A DNA stretch of 64,000 nt from Devosia lucknowensis (GTDB lineage: Bacteria; Pseudomonadota; Alphaproteobacteria; Rhizobiales; Devosiaceae), in NCBI RefSeq assembly GCF_900177655.1, contig NZ_FXWK01000001.1:1612001-1676000 (forward strand), read 5' to 3'. The notes below the pieces were generated by a model. It did not search any database. It worked only from the letters and a program-made list of their open reading frames with translations, and had not been told where the DNA came from. Every line of letters begins with the position of its first letter. Positions within the stretch are counted from its first letter, which is position 1. This document shows positions 49,953-58,829 of the stretch, one piece after another. Position numbers and translations under genes: made by a program.

Positions 49953-51722
49953 CTAGACCAGTTGGCGTCCCTTCTCGTCGATGATGTCGCCGATATTGGC
50001 GGTATCGGGCAGGATGATCTCGTTGTGCGGTTTGCCTGACGGGATCATCGGCAGGCAGTTTTCATCTTTCTCGACGATGACGTCGAACAGGACCGGGCCG
50101 TCATAGTCCATCATCTCGGCGATGGCGGCGTCCAGCTCTGCAGGGTTCTCGCAACGGATACCCTTGCCGCCATAGGCTTCGGCCAGCTTGACGAAGTCCG
50201 GCAGCGATTCCGAGTAGGAATGCGCGTAGCGCGAACCATGCAGCAGATCCTGCCACTGGCGGACCATGCCCATGCGTTCGTTGTTGAGGATGAAGATCTT
50301 GATCGGCAGCCGATACTGAACCGCCGTGGACATTTCCTGCATGGTCATCTGCACCGACGCTTCACCGGCGATGTCGATCACCAGCGCATCGGGATGAGCG
50401 ACCTGCACCCCGACGGCAGCGGGCAGGCCATAGCCCATCGTGCCCAGGCCACCCGACGTCATCCAGCGATTGGGCTTGTCGAAGTGGAAATGCTGCGCGG
50501 CCCACATCTGGTGCTGGCCAACCTCGGTCGTGATGTAAACGTCCTTGCCCTGCTTCTTCGTCGCCTCGTAAAGGCGCTGGATCGCCCATTGCGGCTTGAT
50601 GACGGTGTCCGAATTCTTGAAGTTCAGAGAGCCGACGTCGCGCCACTGGGAAATCTGCTTCCACCAGCCGGAAATGGCTTCGGTCCGCGGCTCATTGGTC
50701 CGGCTGCGCCAGATCCGGATCATTTCTTCCAGAACCCTGCCGCAATCGCCGATGATCGGCACATGCACCTGCACGACCTTGTTGATCGATGACGGGTCGA
50801 TATCGACGTGGATCTTCTTGCTGTCGGGCGAGAAGGCATCGATACGGCCTGTGATACGGTCGTCGAAACGCGCACCGATATTGATCATGACGTCGCAGTC
50901 ATGCATGGCCATGTTGGCCTCGTAGGTGCCGTGCATACCCAGCATGCCCATCCACTGCGGATTGGATGCCGGGAAGGCGCCGAGCCCCATCAGAGTCGAG
51001 GTGACGGGGAATCCCGTCAGTTCAGCCAGCTCCCGCAGGCTCTCCGAAGCCTCGGGACCCGCATTGATCACGCCGCCGCCCGTGTAGAAGATCGGGCGCT
51101 CGGCATTGAGCATAAGATCGACGGCCGCTTCAATCGCCGCCAGATCACCATCAACCTGTGGACGGTAGGACTGGTGGCGCAGCGTGTCGGCGTCGGGGCG
51201 ATAATACTCGCCGACAGCGAACTGCACGTCCTTGGGTATGTCGATGACCACGGGGCCGGGGCGACCGGTCGTGGCGATCAGGAAGGCCTCATGCAGGATT
51301 CGCGGAAGATCCTGCACGGACTTCACGAGATAATTGTGCTTGGTACAGGAGCGCGTGATGCCGACGGTATCGCATTCCTGGAACGCGTCGGTGCCGATCA
51401 GCGTCGTCGGGACCTGGGCAGTGATGCAGATCAGCGGGATCGAGTCGAGCAGCGCGTCGGTGAGACCGGTAACGGCGTTGGTCGCACCCGGACCCGACGT
51501 CACCAGCACCACGCCAGGCTTGCCGGTGGAACGCGCATAACCTTCCGCCATGTGCGTTGCGCCCTGCTCATGCCGCACCAGGATGTGCTTGACGAAATCC
51601 TGCTGGAACATCGCGTCGTAGATCGGCAGGGCAGCGCCGCCCGGATAGCCGAACATATGCTCCACACCCTGATCCGTCAGCGCCTGGATCACCATTTCCG
51701 CGCCGGTCATTTTCTCGGCCAT
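49953..51722 (-). CDS. ilvI: Acetolactate synthase large (catalytic) subunit
   Basis: A 589-residue thiamine-diphosphate enzyme that makes acetolactate, the first shared step of valine, leucine and isoleucine synthesis. The catalytic Glu lies in VRHEQGATHMAEGYAR (about residues 49-64). FAD and substrate regions follow, and the diphosphate-binding motif begins IAGEASVQM with NN after it (GEA in place of GDG, as usual in alphaproteobacteria). It forms an operon with ilvH, and a leader peptide with an attenuator-like terminator precedes it. Confidence 0.95.
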   Translation of the reverse strand: MAEKMTGAEMVIQALTDQGVEHMFGYPGGAALPIYDAMFQQDFVKHILVRHEQGATHMAEGYARSTGKPGVVLVTSGPGATNAVTGLTDALLDSIPLICITAQVPTTLIGTDAFQECDTVGITRSCTKHNYLVKSVQDLPRILHEAFLIATTGRPGPVVIDIPKDVQFAVGEYYRPDADTLRHQSYRPQVDGDLAAIEAAVDLMLNAERPIFYTGGGVINAGPEASESLRELAELTGFPVTSTLMGLGAFPASNPQWMGMLGMHGTYEANMAMHDCDVMINIGARFDDRITGRIDAFSPDSKKIHVDIDPSSINKVVQVHVPIIGDCGRVLEEMIRIWRSRTNEPRTEAISGWWKQISQWRDVGSLNFKNSDTVIKPQWAIQRLYEATKKQGKDVYITTEVGQHQMWAAQHFHFDKPNRWMTSGGLGTMGYGLPAAVGVQVAHPDALVIDIAGEASVQMTMQEMSTAVQYRLPIKIFILNNERMGMVRQWQDLLHGSRYAHSYSESLPDFVKLAEAYGGKGIRCENPAELDAAIAEMMDYDGPVLFDVIVEKDENCLPMIPSGKPHNEIILPDTANIGDIIDEKGRQLV

Positions 51723-51809
51723 TTGCGCTCTTCCTATTTCTTCGGGGCCCGCCGTACCGGGCGTTACGTGCTTTCTGCCTTAAAACCGCTTCGCCGGAAA
51801 AAAGGCAAT

Positions 51810-51836
51810 AAAAAAGGCCCCGTTCGGGACCTGTTT
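51810..51836 (-). terminator. Attenuator terminator upstream of ilvI
   Basis: In the ilvI transcript AGGTCCC-GAAC-GGGGCCT forms a 7-bp stem (one G-T pair) followed by TTTTTT. It lies between a short leader reading frame and ilvI, so it would end transcription early. The left arm AGGTCCCG occurs a second time inside the leader (51913-51920). Confidence 0.75.
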
Positions 51837-51862
51837 TCGGCGCACCAGCTCGTCCGCGGGTT

Positions 51863-51931
51863 TCACCCCACGTTGCCGATGCGCCTACCTACTACGAGAA
51901 TGAGTGCCCGCACGGGACCTCTCCAAAACAT
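51863..51931 (-). CDS. Putative ilv leader peptide
   Basis: A 22-residue reading frame (starts MFWRGP) with the branched-chain cluster ALILVV at residues 9-14, between the ilvI promoter region and a terminator. Six codons in that cluster include Leu, Ile and Val, the end products of the pathway. This is the pattern of transcription attenuation. The ribosome-binding site is weak and an overlapping frame exists, so the call relies on the codon content and the terminator. Confidence 0.6.
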   Translation of the reverse strand: MFWRGPVRALILVVGRRIGNVG

Positions 51932-52074
51932 AAAGACGGTGCATTGATACGGGCAGACGGCGGCCGAAGTCAAGCGGCGCACGAACATCATCGAGAAAAG
52001 CAACTTTACGTCTGGTAACGCCTTGCTGAGATGCTATGGGCGGAGGCCCGAAGATTATTTGACAGTATGATGAC

Positions 52075-53574
52075 ATGACCAAAAGCGCGCTCGACAAGGA
52101 TCTGCAGCAGGTTTCGGGCTACGAGTCTGCCAGTTCCGATCTCGGCCGATCTCTGGCAGCGCCCGGCATTGCGCTGGTCTTTCTCCTTCTGGCGGGCGTA
52201 TGGGCGGCGTTCGCGACCGGACAGGGCCCGGGCACCTACGTGGTCGTAATCGGTGCCCTGATTGCCGGCTATATGGCGCTCAACGTCGGTGCCAACGACG
52301 TCGCCAACAACATGGGGCCGGCGGTCGGCGCACGCGCCATCACCATGGTCGGAGCCCTCGTCATTGCGGCCATATTCGAGGCGGCGGGTGCTCTGCTCGC
52401 TGGCGGCGACGTCGTTAACACCGTTGCCCGCGACCTGCTTATTTCGCCCGAAATGGAGGCGCGCACGTTCATCATGGTGATGATGGCGGCGCTCTTGGCA
52501 TCGGCGCTCTGGGTGAACCTCGCCACCTATATCGGCGCTCCCGTTTCGACAACGCACGCCGTGGTGGGTGGTGTGGTCGGTTCGGGCATCGTCTCGGCCG
52601 GGTTCGGCATCGTGAACTGGCCAGTGATTGGCGCTATCGCCACGAGTTGGGTCATCTCGCCGATTCTCGGCGGCATCATTGCAGCGGCCTTCCTGATCAT
52701 CATCCGATCCACCATCACGACAAGATTGGACAAGATCACGGCCGCGCGCGTGTGGGTCCCCATTTTCGTGGCGGTGATGACGGGCGTCTTCGCCATGTAC
52801 CTTGCGACCAAGGGCCTGAGCCGCATCTGGAAGCCAGGCTTTGGAACCACCATTGCCCTCGGCGTCGCCTTTGGCGCCCTCGGGTGGCTAGCCGCAATGC
52901 CTTGGGTCCGTCGACAATCCAGAGACATGGAGAACCGCAAGAAACACGTTTCGCGCCTGTTCCGATTGCCCCTCATCGTATCGGCCGCACTGCTGTCGTT
53001 CGCGCATGGCGCCAACGACGTCGCCAATGCCATCGGCCCCTTTGCAGCGATCGTCACCACAATCCAGACGGGACACGGCGAGGTGGCCGGGATCGAACTG
53101 CCCTTCTGGGTCCTTGCGATCGGCGCCATCGGCATTTCCTTGGGCTTGGCGCTTTTTGGCCCGCGCCTGATCCGCACCGTCGGAGAACAGATCACCAAGC
53201 TCAACGAAATCCGCGCCTTTTGCGCGGCTCTTTCGGCGGCTGTCACGGTGCTGGTCGCCTCGGCGCTCGGCATGCCGGTTTCATCGACGCACATCGCGGT
53301 GGGCGCGGTGTTCGGCGTCGGCTTCCTGCGCGAATACATCTCCCGCCGCGACATGGAGGGGTCGGCGGTGCCGGTCAATGCCAGGATGGTGGCGGCCAGC
53401 CAGTTGAATGCGACACCCGAAGAGGCCTTGGCGAAAGCGCGCAAGGTAGAGTCGCGCCTGCTGGTGCGCCGTCACCACGTCTTCAGCATCGCCGCGGCCT
53501 GGATCGTGACGGTCCCCGCCTCCGCCGCGCTGGCCGGCCTGCTTTACTTCGTGCTGAGCGTCGTCATTCCTTAG
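52075..53574 (+). CDS. pit: PiT-family inorganic phosphate transporter
   Basis: A 499-residue permease with both inverted PiT signatures: ALNVGANDVANNMGPAVGA (about residues 68-86) and FAHGANDVANAIGPFA (about 305-320). It has about ten membrane helices and a central cytoplasmic loop. It imports metal-phosphate with protons (or uses sodium) at low affinity. It is divergent from the ilv leader region. No phoU-like partner lies next to it. Confidence 0.92.
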   Translation: MTKSALDKDLQQVSGYESASSDLGRSLAAPGIALVFLLLAGVWAAFATGQGPGTYVVVIGALIAGYMALNVGANDVANNMGPAVGARAITMVGALVIAAIFEAAGALLAGGDVVNTVARDLLISPEMEARTFIMVMMAALLASALWVNLATYIGAPVSTTHAVVGGVVGSGIVSAGFGIVNWPVIGAIATSWVISPILGGIIAAAFLIIIRSTITTRLDKITAARVWVPIFVAVMTGVFAMYLATKGLSRIWKPGFGTTIALGVAFGALGWLAAMPWVRRQSRDMENRKKHVSRLFRLPLIVSAALLSFAHGANDVANAIGPFAAIVTTIQTGHGEVAGIELPFWVLAIGAIGISLGLALFGPRLIRTVGEQITKLNEIRAFCAALSAAVTVLVASALGMPVSSTHIAVGAVFGVGFLREYISRRDMEGSAVPVNARMVAASQLNATPEEALAKARKVESRLLVRRHHVFSIAAAWIVTVPASAALAGLLYFVLSVVIP

Positions 53575-53580
53575 GCGACG

Positions 53581-54048
53581 TCATTTGCCGGCCGCCGGCA
53601 CCAGCCTGTTGTGCAGCTTCAGGGCCAGATTGCCGAGCGAGCGATCCGTCAGCAAACGGCGTGCCTCCGAAAGTGTCGCCCAGTGCCGGAGGCGCTGGTC
53701 CTGCTCCCGCCAGGAATCCCGTTGCTCGGTAACGAGCAGCGGGTAGAGGTCGACATCCACCAACGCGACCCCATCTGCGCCAACGCTGGCCCGATAGCTG
53801 CCGACGGGCTCGTGATCGATCCTGCCGGACACACCGGCTTCCTCAAGTGCTTCGACAGCCGCACTATCCCAAGGGGTCATGTCCGGCTCGATCGCCCCCT
53901 TGGGGAAGATCCACTTGCCGCTGCGGCGCGATGTGATGAGCAAGAAAGCAACGCGGCCTTCAACGAGCGCATAGGGTAGAGCCCCAGCCTGACGCAGGTC
54001 GGACTGTGTTTCTGCCCGCGGGCTCCAATGCCGTAGAAAGTCGCGCAT
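53581..54048 (-). CDS. Nudix-family hydrolase with divergent Nudix box
   Basis: A 155-residue protein with the DIPP/MutT-like fold (KWIFPKGAIEPD, about residues 45-56, then AAVEALEEAGVSG). In the Nudix box the metal-binding E-x2-EE remains. Two signature positions are changed: the Glu of G-x5-E is Met and the Arg of the RE pair is Val. It may still hydrolyse a nucleoside-diphosphate-linked substrate, or it may have become a binding protein. It is convergent with the phosphate transporter, 6 bp apart. Confidence 0.82.
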   Translation of the reverse strand: MRDFLRHWSPRAETQSDLRQAGALPYALVEGRVAFLLITSRRSGKWIFPKGAIEPDMTPWDSAAVEALEEAGVSGRIDHEPVGSYRASVGADGVALVDVDLYPLLVTEQRDSWREQDQRLRHWATLSEARRLLTDRSLGNLALKLHNRLVPAAGK

Positions 54049-54104
54049 CCCGCCTCCGGAATCGTCAGTGTGGCCCTGCTATAGGTCAGTCACAGGCGCG
54101 CACA

Positions 54105-54131
54105 AACAAAAAAGGGCCCGGAGGGCCCTTT
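54105..54131 (-). terminator. cspA terminator
   Basis: AAAGGGCCC (54111-54119) pairs perfectly with GGGCCCTTT (54123-54131) around GGA, with an A-run (T-run in the cspA transcript) on its left. It lies 22 bp past the cspA stop. Confidence 0.85.
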
Positions 54132-54152
54132 CGAAACTGAGAAAGAAATGAG

Positions 54153-54368
54153 TTAGCTCAGCAGGGTGAGATCGGTTGCGGAAACCTTGCCGTCGCGACC
54201 GGTCTGCAGCTCGAAGCTGACCTTGTCGCCTTCATAAAGGCCCTGCAGGCCCGAACGCTGAACGGCGGAAATGTGGACGAATGCATCCTTCTCGCCATTG
54301 TCGGGCGAAATGAAACCGTAGCCCTTGGTGGTGTTGAAGAACTTCACGGTACCGGTGATGGCGGCCAT
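54153..54368 (-). CDS. cspA: CspA-family cold-shock protein
   Basis: A 71-residue single cold-shock domain with both RNA-binding motifs, KGYGFI (RNP1, about residues 16-21) and DAFVHI (RNP2). It binds single-stranded RNA and melts structures. The start at 54368 is supported by AGAGGA upstream. A ten-residue longer form exists without support. The long upstream spacer (about 225 bp before the next terminator) suggests a long 5' leader, as in many csp genes. Confidence 0.93.
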   Translation of the reverse strand: MAAITGTVKFFNTTKGYGFISPDNGEKDAFVHISAVQRSGLQGLYEGDKVSFELQTGRDGKVSATDLTLLS

Positions 54369-54592
54369 ATCAATGGTCCTCTTGGTCTGTTGTGCCACGA
54401 AGTGGCGGAAGGGTTCGTCCGGGACGTGCGATCCAGGACTTACGGTTCACGAGATCAGGAGGTAGCCTAGTTTCCGGTCAGGCCGGTCGTTCAGATAGCG
54501 CAAGACAAGTGGCACGTATTTGATAACTATCGATGTTTCCCGAAAGTTTTTCAAGCCACCCGATCTTGCCGACGTCAGCGGTCGTCTTGCAC
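54369..54592. other. cspA upstream region
   Basis: The sequence upstream of cspA contains no gene that I can support. It probably carries the cspA promoter and a long untranslated leader, which in other bacteria makes csp mRNAs temperature-responsive. An AT-rich stretch sits near 54515-54545. Confidence 0.45.
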
Positions 54593-54627
54593 AAAAAAGA
54601 GCACCCGGTTGGGGGGCCAACCGGGTG
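54593..54627 (-). terminator. Terminator after the glycine-zipper lipoprotein
   Basis: CACCCGGTTGG (54602-54612) pairs with CCAACCGGGTG (54617-54627). A T-run (A-run at 54593-54598 on the plus strand) follows within three bases of the stem in the direction of transcription. Confidence 0.85.
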
Positions 54628-54683
54628 TCTGGCGCCTGGGGGCGCTTGGCCGCAGGGGGCGCTGCGGCATAGGGGTAAATCGA

Positions 54684-54959
54684 TTAGCCGCGCGGGCAGG
54701 TATCGATGTACTGGGTGCCGTTGGCGCGACGGTACACGCAGCGGTCACGGCTGGTGCCATAATAGCCCAGCAGTTCACCGGCAGCAGCACCGGCAACAGC
54801 GCCGATACCGGCACCAACGGCGGTGCCGACGACATTGCCGCCGGTTGCAGTGGCACCGATGATGCCGCCGCCGATAGCGCCGACCGTGGCGCCCTGCTGA
54901 GTAGTGGTACAGGCGGCCAGCGACAGCGCAGTGGCGGCGACGATCAGGATCTTGTGCAT
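54684..54959 (-). CDS. Glycine-zipper (2TM) lipoprotein
   Basis: A 91-residue lipoprotein: signal peptide with lipobox LAAC (Cys near residue 17), then a Gly/Ala-rich glycine-zipper stretch (VGAIGGGIIGATATGG and GTAVGAGIGAVAGAAAG, about residues 25-60), and a C-terminal tail RCVYRRANGTQYIDTCP. This matches the SlyB/RcpA-like 17-kDa surface antigen group in small form. Outer-membrane association is inferred from the class. The start at 54959 follows GGAGGAA. Confidence 0.82.
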   Translation of the reverse strand: MHKILIVAATALSLAACTTTQQGATVGAIGGGIIGATATGGNVVGTAVGAGIGAVAGAAAGELLGYYGTSRDRCVYRRANGTQYIDTCPRG

Positions 54960-55042
54960 GAATTCCTCCAACGAGATGCTCGCACTGGGAAATGCACGGT
55001 CCCGTGAATGGTTCCGCAGCAGTTTTAATCTTTCTTAATCGA

Positions 55043-55393
55043 TTATCGGCGGCGCACCGCGCCAGCGATGGCGATGCCCAGCCAAGCAAGGATCATCGCC
55101 GCTCCTCCAAGTGGCGCGGCGCCAGGGAAAACGGCATGGCCCAACCATTCCCTTAAGGTCAGATCCACGCCGAAAAGCAGGGTACCGAAGGCAAGCAATG
55201 CGCCTGAACCGACCAGCATGCGGCCTTGGGCAAGGAAAGCCAGGGCCAGAAGCGCCGGTCCGTGCGCGAGATAGATCGTGGAGAGGGCAGAGAGGTTCCG
55301 ACTGCCCTCATGGGATGCCGCTGCTGCGGCAGCCACTCCAGCCGCACCAATGACGCCCGCAGAAATCAGCAGAACTCTGGATAGCACGCGCAT
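55043..55393 (-). CDS. DUF423 membrane protein
   Basis: A 116-residue protein with four hydrophobic helices and the DUF423 pattern (AHGPALLALAFLA and GHAVFPGAAPLGGAAMILAWLGIA). Function is unknown. The start at 55393 follows AGGAGG, so a ten-residue longer form is unlikely. Confidence 0.82.
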   Translation of the reverse strand: MRVLSRVLLISAGVIGAAGVAAAAAASHEGSRNLSALSTIYLAHGPALLALAFLAQGRMLVGSGALLAFGTLLFGVDLTLREWLGHAVFPGAAPLGGAAMILAWLGIAIAGAVRRR

Positions 55394-55470
55394 CGAGAAA
55401 CCTCCTTGTATGTGCTTCCGCATCGCACTGGTTTGGACTACAGCATGACCCGCGAGTGAGAGAAATAACG

Positions 55471-56895
55471 ATGAGTGAGAATGCCGCGCTGGCAGTACCC
55501 GCGCACGCGGTTGCCCCCGCCTCCATAGGTTGGGGCGATGAACTCCGCGCCACTTTTGCCCTGGCCTGGCCGCTTGTCATAGCCCAGCTGGCACAGAACG
55601 CGCTTCATACTACCGACGTCATCCTGCTCGGCTGGCTTGGTCCTGCCTACCTTGCTGCCGGCACGCTGGGCACGACCTTCTTCATGCCTTTCCTGTTGTT
55701 CGGCGTCGGGGTCGTGGGCGCAGTTGCACCACTCGTCGCCCAGGCGCGTGGCGCGCGCAATATCAAGGCGATCAGGCGGGTGGTAAGGCAGGGCTTCTGG
55801 GTTGCCATCCTTCTTGCGGCCCTCCTTTTGCCCATCGTTCTGCAGATCAAGCCAATCTACCGCGTTCTCGGCCAGGATCCTGTCGCGACCGATATGGCCG
55901 AGCAATTCGTGCAGATCGTTGCCTGGTCCCTCTTTCCCGCCATCGGCATCATCGCATTGCGCTCTTTCCTGTCCGCCTTCGATGCTACGCGCGCTGTCCT
56001 CGTCATCACGGTGCTCGGCGTCGTCGTAAATGCCCTCGCCGCCTACACCTTGATCTTCGGACATTTCGGTTTCCCCCGCCTCGAACTCCGAGGGGCCGCC
56101 ATTGCGACGCTGTTGACCAATATCGTCATGTTCCTGGTGATGCTGGCCTATGTGGTGCGACATCGGCGGTTCAAGCGCTTCAACATCCTGATGCGCTTCT
56201 GGAAGCCCGACTGGGGGTACTTCCGCTCGATCTTCATCATCGGCACGCCAATTGCCCTGACCGTCCTTGCGGAGGTTGGCATGTTCACGGCCGCAGCACT
56301 GCTGATGGGCCGCATCGGCACTGACGAAGTGGCTGCCCATGCCGTGGCGCTCCAATGCGCGTCGATGGCCTTCATGGTGCCCCTGGGCCTGGGGATCGCC
56401 GCCACGGTGCGGGTCGGGGTAGCCTATGGGCGCGGCGATCGCGAGGCCGTGCGCAAGGCCGGCTGGATGGCCTTCATGCTCGGCACCGGCTTCATGGTGA
56501 TCTCGTGCCTGGCCTTCCTTTTCCTGAGCCGGCCTATCGTTTCGCTGTTTCTCAATCCGGACATAGAAGCAAACGCGAATGCCGTCGGCCTTGCGGTGTC
56601 CTTCCTGGCCATAGCAGGGATCTTCCAGCTGGTGGACGGCGCACAGGTCACGGCGGCCCATGCTTTGCGCGGCCTGAGCGACACAAAGACCCCGATGTTT
56701 CTCGCCATTTTCGGGTACTGGCTGATCGGCCTGCCCACCAGCTACGTTCTGGGCATCGTGCTCGGTTGGGGCGGCGTCGGCATCTGGACGGGGCTGGCCG
56801 TGGGATTGGCCGTTGTTGCCGTTATTCTGGTGACGCGTTTTGCCATGCGGGAGCGGCTGGGTCTGCTGCGGCGCATGGGGACGATCGAGGCCTAG
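55471..56895 (+). CDS. MATE-family multidrug efflux transporter
   Basis: A 474-residue transporter with 12 hydrophobic helices in two MATE repeats (ALAWPLVIAQLAQNALHTTDVILLG near the start, and IGTPIALTVLAEVGMFTAAALLMG near residue 260). It exports cationic compounds using a sodium or proton gradient. The closest named type is NorM, but the substrate is unknown. The gene is convergent with miaA, their ends overlapping by 4 bp. Confidence 0.88.
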   Translation: MSENAALAVPAHAVAPASIGWGDELRATFALAWPLVIAQLAQNALHTTDVILLGWLGPAYLAAGTLGTTFFMPFLLFGVGVVGAVAPLVAQARGARNIKAIRRVVRQGFWVAILLAALLLPIVLQIKPIYRVLGQDPVATDMAEQFVQIVAWSLFPAIGIIALRSFLSAFDATRAVLVITVLGVVVNALAAYTLIFGHFGFPRLELRGAAIATLLTNIVMFLVMLAYVVRHRRFKRFNILMRFWKPDWGYFRSIFIIGTPIALTVLAEVGMFTAAALLMGRIGTDEVAAHAVALQCASMAFMVPLGLGIAATVRVGVAYGRGDREAVRKAGWMAFMLGTGFMVISCLAFLFLSRPIVSLFLNPDIEANANAVGLAVSFLAIAGIFQLVDGAQVTAAHALRGLSDTKTPMFLAIFGYWLIGLPTSYVLGIVLGWGGVGIWTGLAVGLAVVAVILVTRFAMRERLGLLRRMGTIEA

Positions 56896-57785
56896 CGGCG
56901 ATAAAGGCCGGCTTCCACCTGCGGCCAGTCACCCATCCGATTGCGAAACCAGGTGCGCTGGCGCTTGGCATATTGCTGCGTGGCGATGGTTGCGAGCGAA
57001 ATGGCCCGCTCTCTGTCCATCTGACCATCAAGCCAGTCAGAAATTTCGCGGACCCCGATCGCCTTCATCGCAGGCAGCGACGGGTCCAGTCGCATGCGTC
57101 GCAAGGCCTCCACCTCGGCGACGGCGCCCGTCTCGAACATAGTGGCGAAGCGTCGTGCGATCCGCTCGCGCAGCACCTCGCGGTCAGGGTCGAGAAGCAT
57201 GCGCTCCAGCGTCCACCCCGAAAGCAGACCTGGCCGCTGGTCAACCTGGTAGCTCGATAGCGTACGGCCGGTCGCTCGTTTCACGGCTATCGCGCGCGTT
57301 ACCCGCTGGGGGTCGGCGACCTTGAGGCGATTGGCGGTGTCCGGATCCTCGGCCCGCAAAAGGGCCATGCGTTCAGCCTCGCCGAGCTCTTGAATCTCTT
57401 GCTGAACTTCAAGCGTCAAACGCGCATCGACTTCAGGCACATCGGCGAATCCATTTGTCAGCGCATCGAAGTAAAGTCCTGTCCCACCGACGAAAATAAC
57501 CTCACGGCCGCAGTCTGCTCCAGCAAGAACATCGCCCACTGCGCGCACCCACTGTCCGGTCGAGAAGCGCTCCGAAGCTGGAACGGTGCCATAGAGCCGA
57601 TGCACGGCCAGTGCTTCATCCTCAGCGTCGGGACGGGCGGTGACGACCCGCAGCGTGTCATAGACCTGCATGGAGTCAGCGTTGATGATGAGCCCGCCCG
57701 ACATACGGGCGCGCTCGAGCGCCAGCGCCGACTTGCCGCTCGCAGTCGGACCCGCTATCAGCACTGCGCGCCTTTGGCCTGTCAC
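56892..57785 (-). CDS. miaA: tRNA dimethylallyltransferase
   Basis: A 297-residue enzyme that adds a dimethylallyl group to A37 of tRNAs reading UNN codons. P-loop IAGPTASGKSALAL (about residues 10-23), the DSMQVYDTL motif, VGGTGLYFDAL, and the C-terminal ATQQYAKRQRTWFRNR are all typical. It is divergent from serB with only 27 bp between the starts, so the two promoters overlap. Confidence 0.95.
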   Translation of the reverse strand: MTGQRRAVLIAGPTASGKSALALERARMSGGLIINADSMQVYDTLRVVTARPDAEDEALAVHRLYGTVPASERFSTGQWVRAVGDVLAGADCGREVIFVGGTGLYFDALTNGFADVPEVDARLTLEVQQEIQELGEAERMALLRAEDPDTANRLKVADPQRVTRAIAVKRATGRTLSSYQVDQRPGLLSGWTLERMLLDPDREVLRERIARRFATMFETGAVAEVEALRRMRLDPSLPAMKAIGVREISDWLDGQMDRERAISLATIATQQYAKRQRTWFRNRMGDWPQVEAGLYRR

Positions 57786-57812
57786 CGAAAACTCCCGAAA
57801 GTTGCTGCCACC

Positions 57813-58685
57813 ATGCCGGTCCTCTCGCTAATCGCCAATCCCGCCGATCCCGAACTGGATACGGCATTGGCCCAGGCCGTATTGGCCGAAACCGGTGGCG
57901 AATTGAACTGGCTCAACCACGGCGTCGCCTGCGATATTGTCGAGCCCACCGCGCCGCAAGCCCTTGAACTGGCACGAGACCTTATCGGCCGCAAGGCTGT
58001 GGATGCCAATTTGCTTCCCAGCGAAGGTCGGCGGAAGCTCCTGCTCGTTGCGGATATGGACTCGACCATGATCGAGCAGGAATGCATCGATGAATTGGCC
58101 GCCGCCCTCGACCTCAAGCCGCAGGTCGCCGAAATCACGGAACGCGCCATGCGGGGCGAGCTGGATTTCGGGCAGGCGCTGGACACGCGCGTCGCCCTAC
58201 TCAAGGGGCTAGAGCGTTCTAAAATCGAGGAAATTCGGCGCGAGGCGATTACGCTCATGCCCGGCGGCCGGGCTTTGGTGCAGACCATGAAGGCCTATGG
58301 CGCCTACACCTCGCTGGTCTCGGGCGGCTTCACCTTCTTTGCCGATTACTTCGCCAGGCGCATCGGCTTCGACGAGGCCATCGCCAATGTGCTCGAATTC
58401 GACGGTGACAGCTTGAGCGGCACGGTGAGCAAGCCGATCGTCGACAAAAACACCAAGAAAAACAGGCTACTGACCCTTGCAAGCGAGCGTGGGTTGGATG
58501 TCAGCCAAACCATGGCCGTCGGCGACGGGGCCAATGATCTCGACATGATCGGCGCGGCCGGGTTCGGCGTCGCCATCCACGCCAAACCCGTGGTTGCGGA
58601 GGCCGCCGGCATCCGCATCGACCACGGTGACCTCACCGCCCTGCTCTACCTACAAGGTTATGCAGAAGACGATTTTATTCGATAA
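57813..58685 (+). CDS. serB: Phosphoserine phosphatase
   Basis: A 290-residue HAD-family phosphatase that makes serine from phosphoserine. An N-terminal regulatory region of about 75 residues precedes the catalytic core: nucleophile motif DMDSTMIEQECIDE (about residues 82-95), TLMPGGRALV, the SGGFTFFADYFA loop, and GDGANDLDMIGAAGFGVA. The start at 57813 is the first ATG after the miaA start; no strong ribosome-binding site is visible. Confidence 0.95.
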   Translation: MPVLSLIANPADPELDTALAQAVLAETGGELNWLNHGVACDIVEPTAPQALELARDLIGRKAVDANLLPSEGRRKLLLVADMDSTMIEQECIDELAAALDLKPQVAEITERAMRGELDFGQALDTRVALLKGLERSKIEEIRREAITLMPGGRALVQTMKAYGAYTSLVSGGFTFFADYFARRIGFDEAIANVLEFDGDSLSGTVSKPIVDKNTKKNRLLTLASERGLDVSQTMAVGDGANDLDMIGAAGFGVAIHAKPVVAEAAGIRIDHGDLTALLYLQGYAEDDFIR

Positions 58686-58768
58686 TTTTTCGACTTCTTG
58701 CGTTCCTGGCACAGCACCGGAACGGACTTCGCTAACGTTTGGTCAGCGTTTGACCTGCTGCAGATGCG

Positions 58769-58814
58769 AAAAACGAAATGGGCCGGCGCATCACTGCGCC
58801 GGCCCATCGTTTTC
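58769..58814. terminator. Bidirectional terminator between serB and hflC
   Basis: ATGGGCCGGCGCA (58778-58790) pairs perfectly with TGCGCCGGCCCAT (58795-58807) around a TCAC loop. AAAA and TTTT tracts flank the stem, so it should work in both directions. Confidence 0.88.
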
Positions 58815-58829
58815 GTCCGTCTCAGCGCC

